NCBI RefSeq assembly: GCF_949987515.2
Contig: NC_082695.1
Location: forward strand, 88,618,104 to 88,682,103
Origin: Delphinus delphis
Lineage: Eukaryota; Chordata; Mammalia; Artiodactyla; Delphinidae
Length of the DNA stretch: 64,000 bases
Direction of reading: 5' to 3'
In this document: in pieces, positions 48,524 to 59,345 of the stretch
Position numbering within the stretch: the stretch's first letter is position 1
Layout: each line of letters begins with the position of its first letter
Program-made: the position numbers and the translations under genes
The notes under the pieces: generated by a model
Seen by the model: only the letters and a program-made list of their open reading frames with translations
What the model was told of the DNA's origin: nothing
Database searches by the model: none

Positions 48524-49324
48524 GGCGAGTGCTCCCCCAAGTGCCGCAACCTATTTGTGCTGGAGACGGTGTGTGTGGCCTGGTTCTCCTTCGAGTTCCT
48601 GCTGCGCTCGCTGCAGGCTGAGAGCAAGTGTGCCTTCCTGCGGACACCGCTCAACATCATCGACATCCTGGCCATCCTGCCCTTCTACGTGTCGCTGCTC
48701 GTGGGCCTGGCGGCGCGGCCGGGCGCAGGCGGCAACAAGCTGCTGGAGCGCGCGGGGCTGGTGTTGCGGCTGTTGCGCGCGCTGCGCGTGCTCTACGTCA
48801 TGCGCCTGGCGCGCCACTCGCTGGGGCTGCGCTCGCTCGGCCTGACCGTGCGCCGCTGCGCGCGCGAGTTCGGGCTGCTTCTGCTCTTCCTCTGCGTGGC
48901 CATGGCCCTCTTTGCGCCACTCGTGCACCTGGCCGAGCGCGAGCTGGGCGCGCGCCGCGACTTCTCCAGCGTGCCAGCCAGCTACTGGTGGGCCGTCATC
49001 TCCATGACCACCGTGGGCTACGGCGACATGGTGCCGCGCAGCCTCCCCGGGCAGGTGGTGGCGCTCAGCAGCATCCTCAGCGGCATCCTGCTCATGGCCT
49101 TCCCGGTCACCTCCATCTTCCACACCTTCTCGCGCTCCTACTCGGAGCTCAAGCAGCAGCAGCAGCGCGCCGCCAGCCCCGAGCCCGCCCTGCGCGAGGA
49201 CAGCACGCACTCCGCCTCTGCCTGCGCCTCCGCCGCGGAGGACGACGGCTCGCAGGGCCCCGACGGTGCCGGCCCGACCGGGGACTCCGCGGCCGCGCTG
49301 TGGGCATCCGCGGGGCCGCCCTGA
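48524..49324 (+). CDS. KCNG2: KCNG2 (Kv6.2) second coding exon, with pore and stop
   Basis: This exon encodes residues 227-492. The acceptor is a long C/T tract ending cag at 48523; reading starts GGC GAG TGC in phase 0, matching the first exon. In order: S2 (about 236-256), S3 (269-289), S4 (302-329, arginines at 308, 311, 314, 320 and 323, mostly every third residue), S5 (343-363), pore helix and filter (377-396, TVGYGD at 389-394), S6 (about 403-427) and a cytoplasmic tail rich in Gln, Ser and acidic residues. The S6 hinge reads PVT (420-422) instead of the PxP of conducting Kv channels, a known mark of silent KvS subunits. The tail starts with a short Gln run (437-440). TGA is at 49322-49324. 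Total length 492 residues compares with 466 that I recall for human Kv6.2; most of the extra length is at the N-terminus. No frameshift or premature stop is seen, so the gene looks functional. Confidence 0.96.
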   Translation, partial: GECSPKCRNLFVLETVCVAWFSFEFLLRSLQAESKCAFLRTPLNIIDILAILPFYVSLLVGLAARPGAGGNKLLERAGLVLRLLRALRVLYVMRLARHSLGLRSLGLTVRRCAREFGLLLLFLCVAMALFAPLVHLAERELGARRDFSSVPASYWWAVISMTTVGYGDMVPRSLPGQVVALSSILSGILLMAFPVTSIFHTFSRSYSELKQQQQRAASPEPALREDSTHSASACASAAEDDGSQGPDGAGPTGDSAAALWASAGPP

Positions 49325-52300
49325 CCCGGCGGGGACGCGGCACCGGCGAAGAGGCTGCTCCCCTGGAGCTCCAGGACCAGAACCGCATTCTCGCCTCCCG
49401 CTGCGCACGGAGGGACGGGGACGACTCTGGGGGCCCGGCTCCCTTTGCCGTGCATGTTGCTCGCTCCGCACAGCCCAGAACTTGGCCCGGGGCTGACCCC
49501 GGCCTGAATCGGGGGGTCACAGCCATCCTGTGCTTTGGAGTTGAACTCCAAGGAGCGTCACCAGCCTGTCCTCCGCTTTCCTTCTGCCTCTGGACTTTTG
49601 ACTCCGTGATGGCCAGCTAAAAGTAAATTCAGCGATCCCAGAAGCTCCAAGCCTGTAGCTCGTCCCCAGGCCTCACTTTGACCTTCCCCTGCGCGTCACT
49701 GGTGGGGGTGGGGCGCAGTGGGGCTGGGAGAGGGCACAGTCCCTTCCTGCGCCCGCCGTGTCACCCACAGTGGGCCATGCCCATCAGAGGGGGTCTCCTC
49801 ATCACGCCTGCAGAAGCCCACATCGCTGCCAAGCGATAGGGACAGAGGTATGACACTGATGCTCACAGCACGCCAGTTCCTTCGGGAGAGGGAGGTCCCA
49901 GCCCTGACCTCTGACCTCCCTTCCCCGGCACAAGCTCCGTGGGGATCTTCCGGGATCCCTCCTCATCTGTTCGCCCCTGAAAATGCCCGGCAAAGCTGAA
50001 GGCCTGCACGTCAGCCGGCCCCACCCTCCCCTCGGGCAGCCCGGCCCCCGGCCCCGCCCGGGGTGACTGAGCTGCTTCTCTGGAGGCCAGAGGAATCTGT
50101 GCTCGTCACTTCGCTCGTCACCCAGCACGGCTGGTCGTCCGGGAAGAACCGCTTCCTCCTGCGGGGCGGGGAGGCCTCGCCGATTTTCCCTCCAAGGGTT
50201 CGGTCAGCGGTGGAGTAACCCAAGGCAGCTGTCCTCTGTCCTCCCCCCCCCCCCGCAGTGGCTCTGAGGGCACCCAGGCGCCCTGCAAGACCAGAGGCCA
50301 CCTCGGGTCACGGGATGGGGTGCCCGTCGGCCATCCTGCTGGGAACCGCGGGTGTGTGGGGAGGGGCGGAGCACACCCACTGCCCACCACGCGGGCGGAG
50401 CGCCAGCCGCTGGCTTGTCTGTTCCGTCTCCCCACCGCCACCCCGACCACCCCCCCCACACCGTCCCTCCGGCTGCGCTCTGGAAGGCTCCGCTGGCTGT
50501 GGCCTCGGTTGCCCATCTGGGTTGGGGGCCGGGAACTGGCCAGGTCCCCGCCGGCCTGCTCCCTCATGCATGTCAAGGAAACCCAGACTGGAGACACTCC
50601 TATGGGACAGCTCTGTGCGTCTCCTGCAAGACGTGGTGTTGCCATCACTGCCTCCTTGGCCACCTACTGAAAACGCTCGAAAGCACTGCAGGAGGGAGGA
50701 CAGGAGACTGAGTTTGCGAATGCAGCTGTCTCAACCCCCCAAGTGCTGTGCCGAGAGCGAGGGTCAGTTCCCGCCGACTCACGACTCGCTCACGCGGGGG
50801 CACTGGGTTTGATCTGGCCACCAAACCAGTGGGCAGGCTGAGTGGGCCAGGCACACCCCTCTGCACCTGAGTTTCCCCATCGGTACAACCAGAGTGATCC
50901 GGAAGAACCCTCTGGCTCCACAGCCCCAAGATGCAGGATCCTGGTCCCCGCCAGAGCTGTCTGGTTGACCCCAAAACGTCTGCAAAGCGTTTAGGGGGTG
51001 ACTTGCGTCTGTGACATTCCAGGAATCAGCCAGCGCTCCCCTTCCCCTCAGGGCTGCTTTCTGCACAGGCTGTGCATCCTCCCTTGGGCCCTAACGGGCC
51101 CTCCCCCACCCCCAGCTGACCCGCGTGTGCCACTCAGACTGAACAGGGCAGCTCCAGGGCTGAACATGCTCCACCGTCAATGTTGAGGGTTGGAAACCCC
51201 CATATTTGCTTCCAAAATAGCCCCAATTCCTGTACTCCTTATCTTTGGGGAAAATGCATCCCCCGCCTCTGCGCGCGCGCGCGCACACGCACAGAGTTTC
51301 TTCTTGGCCAGCTGGATACCGGGGCTGGGGTGGTGAGGGCAGCTCGAGAGCTGTGGGCAGGGTGCCGGCACCGTTTGCAGCTCTTTATCTGCTCAGAGCT
51401 TTCAGCAGCTCAACTGAACGAGATGAACTTTCTCACGCACCCCAGGAGCTGGGGCAACAGCACCATTTTGTTCCCATTTCCAAAATGCTATCCTCGTTGA
51501 GAGGAAGAGCTATAAAAATAAACAGGGCATTTAGGGTTTGGGGGAAAAGTCACCTTCCTATATTTTTTTCACTAGAAGCCCCGCTTCTCGTGGGGCTATT
51601 AAAAACGTCTGCCCTTTCCCCGGTGGATGGCTGTGCCCAAAGCTCGGGGTTCAGAGCTCTCGGGGCAGCAGCTGGGCCTGTGAAACAGCTCTCTCTCCTC
51701 TGTGTCTGAAGGGCAGCTCCAGGGCTCGCTCCCCAGAGGAACACGGGAGCCTGTTCAGTGCTGTTTCCCGGCTCAGCAGTGAAGTCCCCAAAAGGCACCT
51801 TCATGTTTTTTGTTTTTTTTAGTATTTGAACTTCTACGGCATTAATTTTTTAATTAAAATAGTTATTTTCAATTAACACATTATCAGAAGGAAAACAAGA
51901 TCTACCCCCAGAGCAGGACCCCTGTCCTGCGTGACTCAGCACAGGGGCTCCAGGGTCCACACCGAGGCTCCCTGCTGCCTGGGGCGGCCGCATCGGAGTC
52001 ACCACCTTTGATCAGCTCCCTCAGACTCTCCAAGGCCAGCGCCACAGGCTGGGGTGACTCGCTGAAAAAACGTAAAATATATCACTTCCATGTATTTCGA
52101 CTCTGTTGATTTTTTGGTCTTGCCCTCAGCAGAAATACTCTCCACGAAAAAAGAACTGCTCGGCACAAAGGGATCCAACCCTACTTGCTACACAGAATTA
52201 CCCGTTTTCCTCGAAACACTTCTTCTGGCCTTGAAAGGAGACACTCCCCAACCTTTTGAGGCATCCCCTTGTTAAGGGAACTGTGTGAACTGGCGGAGAC

Positions 52301-52517
52301 CAGGGCGCCACCACCTCCCCCCACCTGGCCCTGCTGGCACAGGACGGTCACTGTCCCCGGGGGCCTGAGGGAGCAGCCCCGGTCTCACAGGGGCCACAAC
52401 TGTCCCCCACGGAGGAGACGCTGGCCCAGCCCTTCCCTGGGGTCCCCTGAGGTGAATGAGGACGAGACCGGCCCTTTACTCTGCCCTGGCCCCCCACTCC
52501 GACGCCACTCACAAGGC
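49325..52517. other. KCNG2 3' flank and intergenic segment
   Basis: Contains the KCNG2 3' UTR of unknown length, a MIR-like piece in reverse near 50855-50990 (ctgagtttccccatcggtac), a short GC/CA run at 51270-51294 and no other gene. The long frames over and around exon 2 are GC shadows. Confidence 0.5.
51517..51522 (+). terminator. Candidate poly(A) signal for KCNG2
   Basis: AATAAA in the context tataaAATAAAcaggg is the first exact signal I see on the plus strand after the KCNG2 stop, 2.2 kb downstream. A weaker AGTAAA lies close to the stop at about 49622. Without transcript data the true KCNG2 3' end is uncertain. Confidence 0.3.
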
Positions 52518-54004
52518 CACGCTGGATCCATGAGCAGTTTATTGAATTAAAGCCGCCCTGACAGAACCAGCAGTGCTCCCACACGTGGCATGTAGGTCAC
52601 CCCTGCACTGGTAATGTGTTAATTTGGAGGCAATGACTGCTACAGACATCTCCTTTCATTTTTAAAAAGTAAACGTTTTCAAAGCGTCTTGCAGGCCAGA
52701 GAACTAAGCAGGATCCTCAAACATTCAGGAGTTTTTGAGGAAAACTCAGGAGGAGGAAACGGCTCCGCACGCCGTGCACTGGCCACGGCGGACGCTGCAG
52801 CTTTGGCACCAGCCCCAGGACCGTGGACGCTACAGGGCCACCCCTCTGCCTGGGGGAAGGAAAGCGCCTGCGGGAGCCGTGCGGAAGCATCTAAACACTT
52901 GCCCTGCGGGGCCCGGACTTGGAGCAGGGCCGCTGGGCACGGCTGAGATGCTCGTGTAAACCGAAGGGGGACCAGTGTCAGACCAGCACCCCACCACCGC
53001 CAGGCACAGCGGATGCGGAGGGCTGCACAGGAGGAGGGTGGCGGCAGGGATGCCCTGCACAGCATGGGGGAACACCTGCCTCGCTGTCCCCTGCCCTGAC
53101 CCGCAGGCATCTCCAGGCCTGGAAGACAGACACCTAAGGCCATATCTGCAAGCACACGGTTCCCAGAGGAAAGGGATGCCTGTGCGGTAGCCCTCCGGGG
53201 GGATGGCCAGTGGGTCTGCCCCTTCCCAGGCAGCCCCGGGGGCTGCTGCACCCGCCATGCCCCAGGCCCCGCTCCCAACACCCCGGGGCTCACACTGGCC
53301 AGAGCCCGGCTGGAGACGGTGTGTCCACGGCAGCCTGCCCAGGAGGGGCCGGCGGAGCAGCGAGGCCACTGGGGGCCCTGGAAAGGGACCTACCTAGGGT
53401 TTAGCAACCAGAGCCCTGTGATGCTTTGGTACCTCACCCCGACGTGTCCCAGGCCCGACCCTGCTGGGAGTCACCCCCAGCCAGTCTGAGGCTGTGGGCT
53501 CCGTGGGCTGGGACCTGGGCTCTCCTGGTGCCGTTTCTCACTCCTGCCCCCCGTCTCTCCCATCTTGGGGCTCCCCAGCCCAGCTGCAGGCCCCCTTGGC
53601 CCCATCAGCCACGTCGAGGCCACGGGGGCTGAGATGTGGAGGTTTCCTGAGGTCCTCGGTCCTGCAGGGCCCAGGGTGGCCTCCTCCTGGTATATGAACA
53701 TGACCCAGGCTCCAGCCAGCAGTATTTTGAGCCAAAGTGGGAGAGGAGACCTGCTTTTCCGTCACTTTGAGAGCAGCAGGCGCCCAGCCTGGGGGGAAAA
53801 CCTGCTCACACGAGTCCTGGATAACAGAGCACAACGTCGGCACCCAGGCCCCATCACCCCCTGAGAGCCACAGAAGCTGAGCAAGACCCAATGGCTGGGA
53901 CCCTGTCTCGGGGCCGCAGCACCCACCTGCCCCACTCGGGGAGGACAGGTGGCCTGGCCGGAGCCCACGGCCCGTGGTCCCGCATCCTCATCCTCCCGGC
54001 TGCC
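52518..54004 (-). other. SLC66A2: SLC66A2 3' UTR (predicted)
   Basis: About 1.5 kb follows the SLC66A2 stop codon on the minus strand and runs to the first good poly(A) signal. It is GC-rich, holds no recognised transposon, and no conserved coding frame was seen. Open frames on both strands here (for example 52679-53293 minus) have compositions expected from GC-rich noncoding DNA. The extent is inferred from the signal at 52538-52543; an earlier cleavage site is possible. Confidence 0.6.
52538..52543 (-). terminator. SLC66A2: Poly(A) signal AATAAA for SLC66A2
   Basis: The plus strand reads tttatt, so the minus-strand transcript has AATAAA (ttcAATAAActgctc). Just beyond it in the direction of transcription is a G/T-rich stretch (ttgtgagtggcgtcggagtg), the usual downstream element. 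Cleavage would fall at about 52515-52528. Confidence 0.7.
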
Positions 54005-54420
<416 letters not shown>

Positions 54421-55599
54421 CCTGTCCTGGCCATGAAGCCACCGCGTGCATGGCCGCAAGGACAGGAAGGCCCTTCGGCAGGAGCAGCCTCAGCTCTCCA
54501 GAGCAGGGGAGGGGCTGGCACAGGGGCCGAGCCCACACGGCCTCACAAACATCCCATCCTTCCTGGCTGCAGGCACATCAGGTGTGTGTCCCTCGGGAGA
54601 CACGCTGTGGCCTCAGACGGGAGGGAAGACCGCCACCTCCTCATGCCGCGTCCCACAGGCTGACCCTGCAGCACGAGAACTGGCCTGGGAGGGGCGGCCC
54701 TCTGCCCCCCACACCTGCACCCAGGGGTGCTGAGCAGGAAACCAGAGGCTGCCGGGCGAAGCAGGGTGATGCAGGCTTCTCCTGGGAATCCCCTCCAGGC
54801 CAGGCCCCTCACTCAAAACACAGCCTGAGGGCGATTCCATTCCTGGTCATCGGTGCCACTCTCGAAGTCTGAGATCGGTCCGTGTGGCACAGAGCGGCCC
54901 CGTGTCATCTATCGCTCACGTCTGCACACACCTTTCCACACACAGCATCTAACGCCTGGTTGCCAGGTAACGGGCATGAGCACCATCATGTTTTCCTGCA
55001 TAAAGTGTTTAAATCAGACCCACTCCCACAGCAGGCACACACTGCGTGGCTCACTAAACCAGACCACGGCTTGAGGGGGGGCTGCCTGTCACAGGGCGGA
55101 GGAGAGGACCCTCAGGGACAGGATGACACCAGGCTGGAAGCCGTCTGTGCCCCAGGCAGGGCGAGCACTTTGCGCCCCTGAGGTGGCCCCGGTTCACCCC
55201 AGAGCTGGGCGGCCTCCGACCCCAGGTCAGCTCTTACCAGTAAAACCAGGCGAGGAGCCCATGGCCCAGTGCAGGGATGTCCATGTCCCCTGCTCTGCCC
55301 ACAGGAGTGTCAGCCCGACCGTGCAGAACCGGGACAGGAAGTGGACAGCTCCCCTGACCTGCACCACAGCGTCTGGAGGCTCCCCTGATCCTTAATCAGG
55401 AGAATGACTCAGGGCCCGGGGAGGCCCAGAGGTTGGCTCCCGTCGACCCCGCAGCCGGCCACCCATCTGAACAGCCCAGCGCGTCTCGCTTGGCTTGTCG
55501 GGTTGACCCACATGGCGTTCAAAGACTTTTGTTTCTAATTAGCTGATACCTAACTCTGCATTTAAAACTCCAGGTTATTACATCATCAGTCCTTTTTCT
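54421..55599. other. SLC66A2 intron, no feature recognised
   Basis: GC-rich unique DNA. I looked on the minus strand for the preceding exon (ending in an ...ATGAG split codon with PQ-loop sequence) and did not find it. Confidence 0.45.
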
Positions 55600-56300
55600 C
55601 TGGCTTTCCACATTTATTTGACTTTGGTTTTTAGCAGTTTGTGATGTAATGCATGTTTGGGACTTGCTGAACATCTTAAAGCTGTACGGTGATCTTGCAT
55701 CAAGTTTGGGAGGTCTTCAGCCGTTCTTTCTCCAGCATTCTCTTCTGCACCAGCCTTTCCCCTCTCCTGTGGGCTCAGGTGACACGAATGTTAGATTTCA
55801 TGGTGCTGTCCCTGAGTCTGTTCTCTGTTTTTCCCCCGATTTTTTTTCTGTTGTTCAGACTTTCACTTTTTCTGTTGTTCAGACTTTCATTGATCTTCAA
55901 GTTCATTAATTCGTCCTCTGTCGTCACCATTCTACTACTGAACTACTGAAGTGTAGTTTTTATTTAGCTATTGTATTTTTCAATTTAAAAATTTCGAGCT
56001 GGCTTTTCTTACAGTTTTTATTTCTCTCCTGAGATGGTGCGTCTTTGCATTGATTTAAAGAGCGTCTGCTGTTGCCCTTTAGAGCAGTTACACTAGTGCC
56101 TTGAAAATCTGCTAATTCCAGTATCTGTGTCACCTTAGTTGACTGTTTCTCGATTCTTTGTTGTCTGTTGATTGTCTTTTGAGAGTTGCTGAGATTTTCC
56201 TATTCTTCGTGGTGAGTAACTTGGGTTTATATCCTAGACGTTTTTACCGTTCCGTAAGGAGACTGTCTTGCTTCAGTCCTGTGGAGAACGTCGTGTTTTA
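55600..56300 (-). mobile_element. Old L1 5' region, minus strand
   Basis: Similar in order to the 5' part of the full-length L1 in the KCNG2 intron: 'gctcaggtgacacgaatgttag', 'ttcattgatcttcaagttca', 'tttaaaaatttcgagctggc'. Diverged, no intact frame. Confidence 0.65.
55843..55890 (+). repeat. 24-bp tandem duplication
   Basis: The unit ttttt-ctgttgttcagactttca plus one base occurs twice head to tail (55843-55866 and 55867-55890), with a single difference at the last base. Confidence 0.9.
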
Positions 56301-57084
56301 TGTTCTACCAGGGAACCGACGCGGTTAAATTGAGTTCAAGCTGCAAGTTCTGGGTGGTTTTCAGGGGCTACGGCTCAATTTCAGCTCAGTTTTCAAAACC
56401 ACTGCGGCGCTATTCGTATCTGCACTGTGTGGGCAGCCCTCGGTGGCCAGGCGGGGACTTGGGTGGTGGTGTGCCCCGCAGGTCCTGGAGGAGAGCCCTT
56501 CCTGCCCCTCAGACCAGGCAGAGCGGCTTCTCTCAGAGCTTTCTACCCAGCACACCGTTCTGGACTTGGGGCTGCGCTGGAGTCCAGGCTGGCAGATGTG
56601 AAAAAACAAAACGTCAATCCGTCTGCTCCAGCACCCAGAGCTGCTCCATCCGTCCTGTCCGGATTGTAGCTGCACCCGAGGGGAAAGACACGGTGGAGAA
56701 ACGCACCAGAGTGACAGCTGCGGCGGAGCGGTGTGCGCCGGGGGACTGGGCACCAGTGTGGCCGGGTGGCACCAGGAGGCTGCGGGCACCTGGGCAGACC
56801 GGAGCCACCCATCTGATCTACAGAGATGCCCAGCCTGCCAGCGAGGCTGCTCCCAGCTTTCCACAGCTCGGAGCACCTCCATTTCAAAGGAAAACCCACA
56901 CCCACAGAGCAAGCATTTCAAGGAGAAGCTCCCACAAGCAACCGCTATGTCTGCAAAAGGCCATGAAGACAGGAAGGGAACCAACGAGTCATAAATGAGT
57001 CTAGTTCCACTTTACAGAATTAAGAGCTGAGGCACAGTCTCCCCCAGAGGTACGAACTTAATAGGAGACCCAAAGACCCCCCCC

Positions 57085-57195
57085 CTCCAAAAACAAACAA
57101 CACGGAGTGGCCTGTGCAGCCCCTTTCACGGAGGAGAGGCTGAGGCATAGAGAAGTCGGTGGCTTGCCCAAGGGCACACAGCGAGTGCCTTACAC
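57085..57195 (+). mobile_element. MIR SINE fragment
   Basis: 'gaggctgaggcatagagaag' and 'cttgcccaagggcacacagcg' are the hallmark MIR core and follow in the usual order. Confidence 0.75.
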
Positions 57196-58490
57196 TGTGG
57201 GAAGGGCTGGGGAGGGGGCGGCAGAAGGCACAGCTGGAGCCTGGCCCGGGCTGGTGTCCGTCTGGGCCCTGGAGGCACAGGTGCACCTTCACCCCACAAG
57301 TGGAGACGTGAGGTCACTGCAGAGAGCTGGGCCCTGCCTGACGCACACGAACATTTTTAGCTGCCCAGGCGCCTCCCCAGGCCCGGCCCACAGTCAGCTC
57401 TCGCCCCGGGGGCAGGAATCCGACAGGCCCCACCACCAGCCCCACGTGTCGAGGGCTCGGGGCAAATATTAATCAGGCTGCTCCCGGCCCGTCTAAGCAG
57501 AAGACCAGTGCCAGCCTGAGCGACGTGAGCCCTCGTGCAGGGCGCTCTGGACGTACAAGCTCGTGCCTCGCACCCTCTGGTCACCCCAGACCCTGCGGTG
57601 CCCTGTGGACGTGTGCCGAGCCCAGGCCCATTCTCCCCACACGGGTGTTAGGTCATCCTTTACCCTCAACAGCTATCGGGCAGGGCGGGCCCCGAGGCTT
57701 GGCTACCACTGGCCAGCAGGCCAGGGACGTCCTCGTGGACACCACGTCCGGAGCTCGCCTGCTGCGCACGGCTGGGTCTCCAGGAAGACCCCTCCTCGAC
57801 AGAGGGCTCAGCTGGCCCAGGGCTCCAGTGATGCGGGGGGCGCAGGGCTCAGAGAACCTTGCAGAAGCCGGTCTGGGTGGGAGAGGAGACTGTCCCCAGG
57901 CTGCATTCCTCCAGCTCAGGGGGCGCCGGGAAGCTGGATTCCTTTTTCTAGGCCCCCCCTCACACCGGGCCCCACCCCAGCTGCTGCCTCAAATGCCTGG
58001 CCCTCCCCGCCCTCGCGCTATTTTAATCCGGGCCCCCGGTGCCTCATTCTTGGCTCCAGCATGTTTCCTCCCCAAGTGAGCAGGCAGATGACTATTCCTA
58101 AAATACCTCTCACCTCATCCTCGCCCCATCCGGCCGTCCAGAGAGCCTCCGCCCGGCCAGTGCCCACGAGGTGAGAGCCTCACCCCTGCGCCTACCCCGG
58201 CCCCGCCAGCAGCCCACACACCTCCCCGGCCGCGCCTCATTCCCACCTCCCGGCCCGGGCCACACCTACCCTCCTGTCCGCCTATCCAAAGCTCCCCGAA
58301 ATTCAAACCCTACCCAGAACACATCCCACAGGAGTAGGTCTTTGTGACCGTGGGTCACAAGAAACAACGGTTTCTTGGGTGTGACCTCCAAAGCACAGCA
58401 GTTTTTTAAAAAGATCCGTTGGACTCCATCCAAGTCAAACCTCGTGCTGCAGCGTGAAAAGCCAGCGCACAGCGGGAGAGGGCATCTGCA
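57196..58490. other. Intron, no feature recognised
   Basis: GC-rich unique-looking DNA between the MIR and the next L1 piece. Open frames on both strands lack any domain. Confidence 0.4.
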
Positions 58491-58499
58491 CATCATGTA

Positions 58500-59345
58500 T
58501 CTGTAAGAACAGTTAAAGATCTCTACAACTCAACAATGAAAGACAGCTAACCAAATTTTTAAATGGGCAAAGAATCTGGATAGACCTTTCTCTAAAGAAG
58601 ACGCATAAATGGCCAATAATCACAGGAAAAGGTGTTTGATGTCATTAGTCACCAGAGAAACGCAAATCAAAGCCACAGGAGATCCCACTTCACACCCACG
58701 AGGATGGCTACAATCAAGGGGTCAGAGGGTAACAGGCGTTGGTGAGGGTGTGGAAAAGCCAGAACCCCCGAACACCCCTGGTGGGAACGGAAGATGGTGC
58801 AGCCACCAACTCAGCAATTCCACTGCTAGGTGTATCCCAAGACAAAGGAAAACATACGTCCACACAGAAACTGGTACACAAATGTTCACAGAAGCACTGT
58901 TCACAACAGCCGAAAAGATGTCAAACCCAAATGTCTACCAGCTGAAGAAGACATAAGCAAAACCTGATCTGTCCGCACACTGAAATATTATCCAACCTTA
59001 GAAAAGATGGACGCTGACAGATCGTACGTGGACGGACCTTGGGAACATTATGCAGAGTGAACGCAGCGAAGGACCTCGCATCGTCTGATTCCATTTACAT
59101 GACGTGCCCCGAGCACAGAGCCGCCGACACGGAAAGCAGACCAGTGGTTGCCCAGGCCTGGCAGCGAGGGTGGGGGAAACGGGGAGTACTGATGGGTGTG
59201 AGGCTGCTTCCTGGGTGACGAAAATGTCCTAAAATTAGATTGTGGTGACGGCTGCACAACTCTTTGGAAGTCCTAAACTCCACTGAATTGCGTACTTCAA
59301 ATGGCGATGGTGTGATAGGTCACATCTCAATGAAGTTTTTTTTTT
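58500..59345 (+). mobile_element. Old L1 ORF2 end and 3' UTR, plus strand
   Basis: Reads 'ctacaactcaacaatgaaag', 'ttaaatgggcaaagaatctg', 'gatcccacttcacacccacg', then 3' UTR, ending near a T run. A 115-codon frame (58609-58956) still resembles the ORF2 C-terminus. Confidence 0.88.

Noticed and set aside
48551..49471. 306-codon minus-strand frame and a 330-codon plus frame over KCNG2 exon 2
   Set aside because: Both are other-frame readings of the channel exon; composition is typical of GC-driven shadows.
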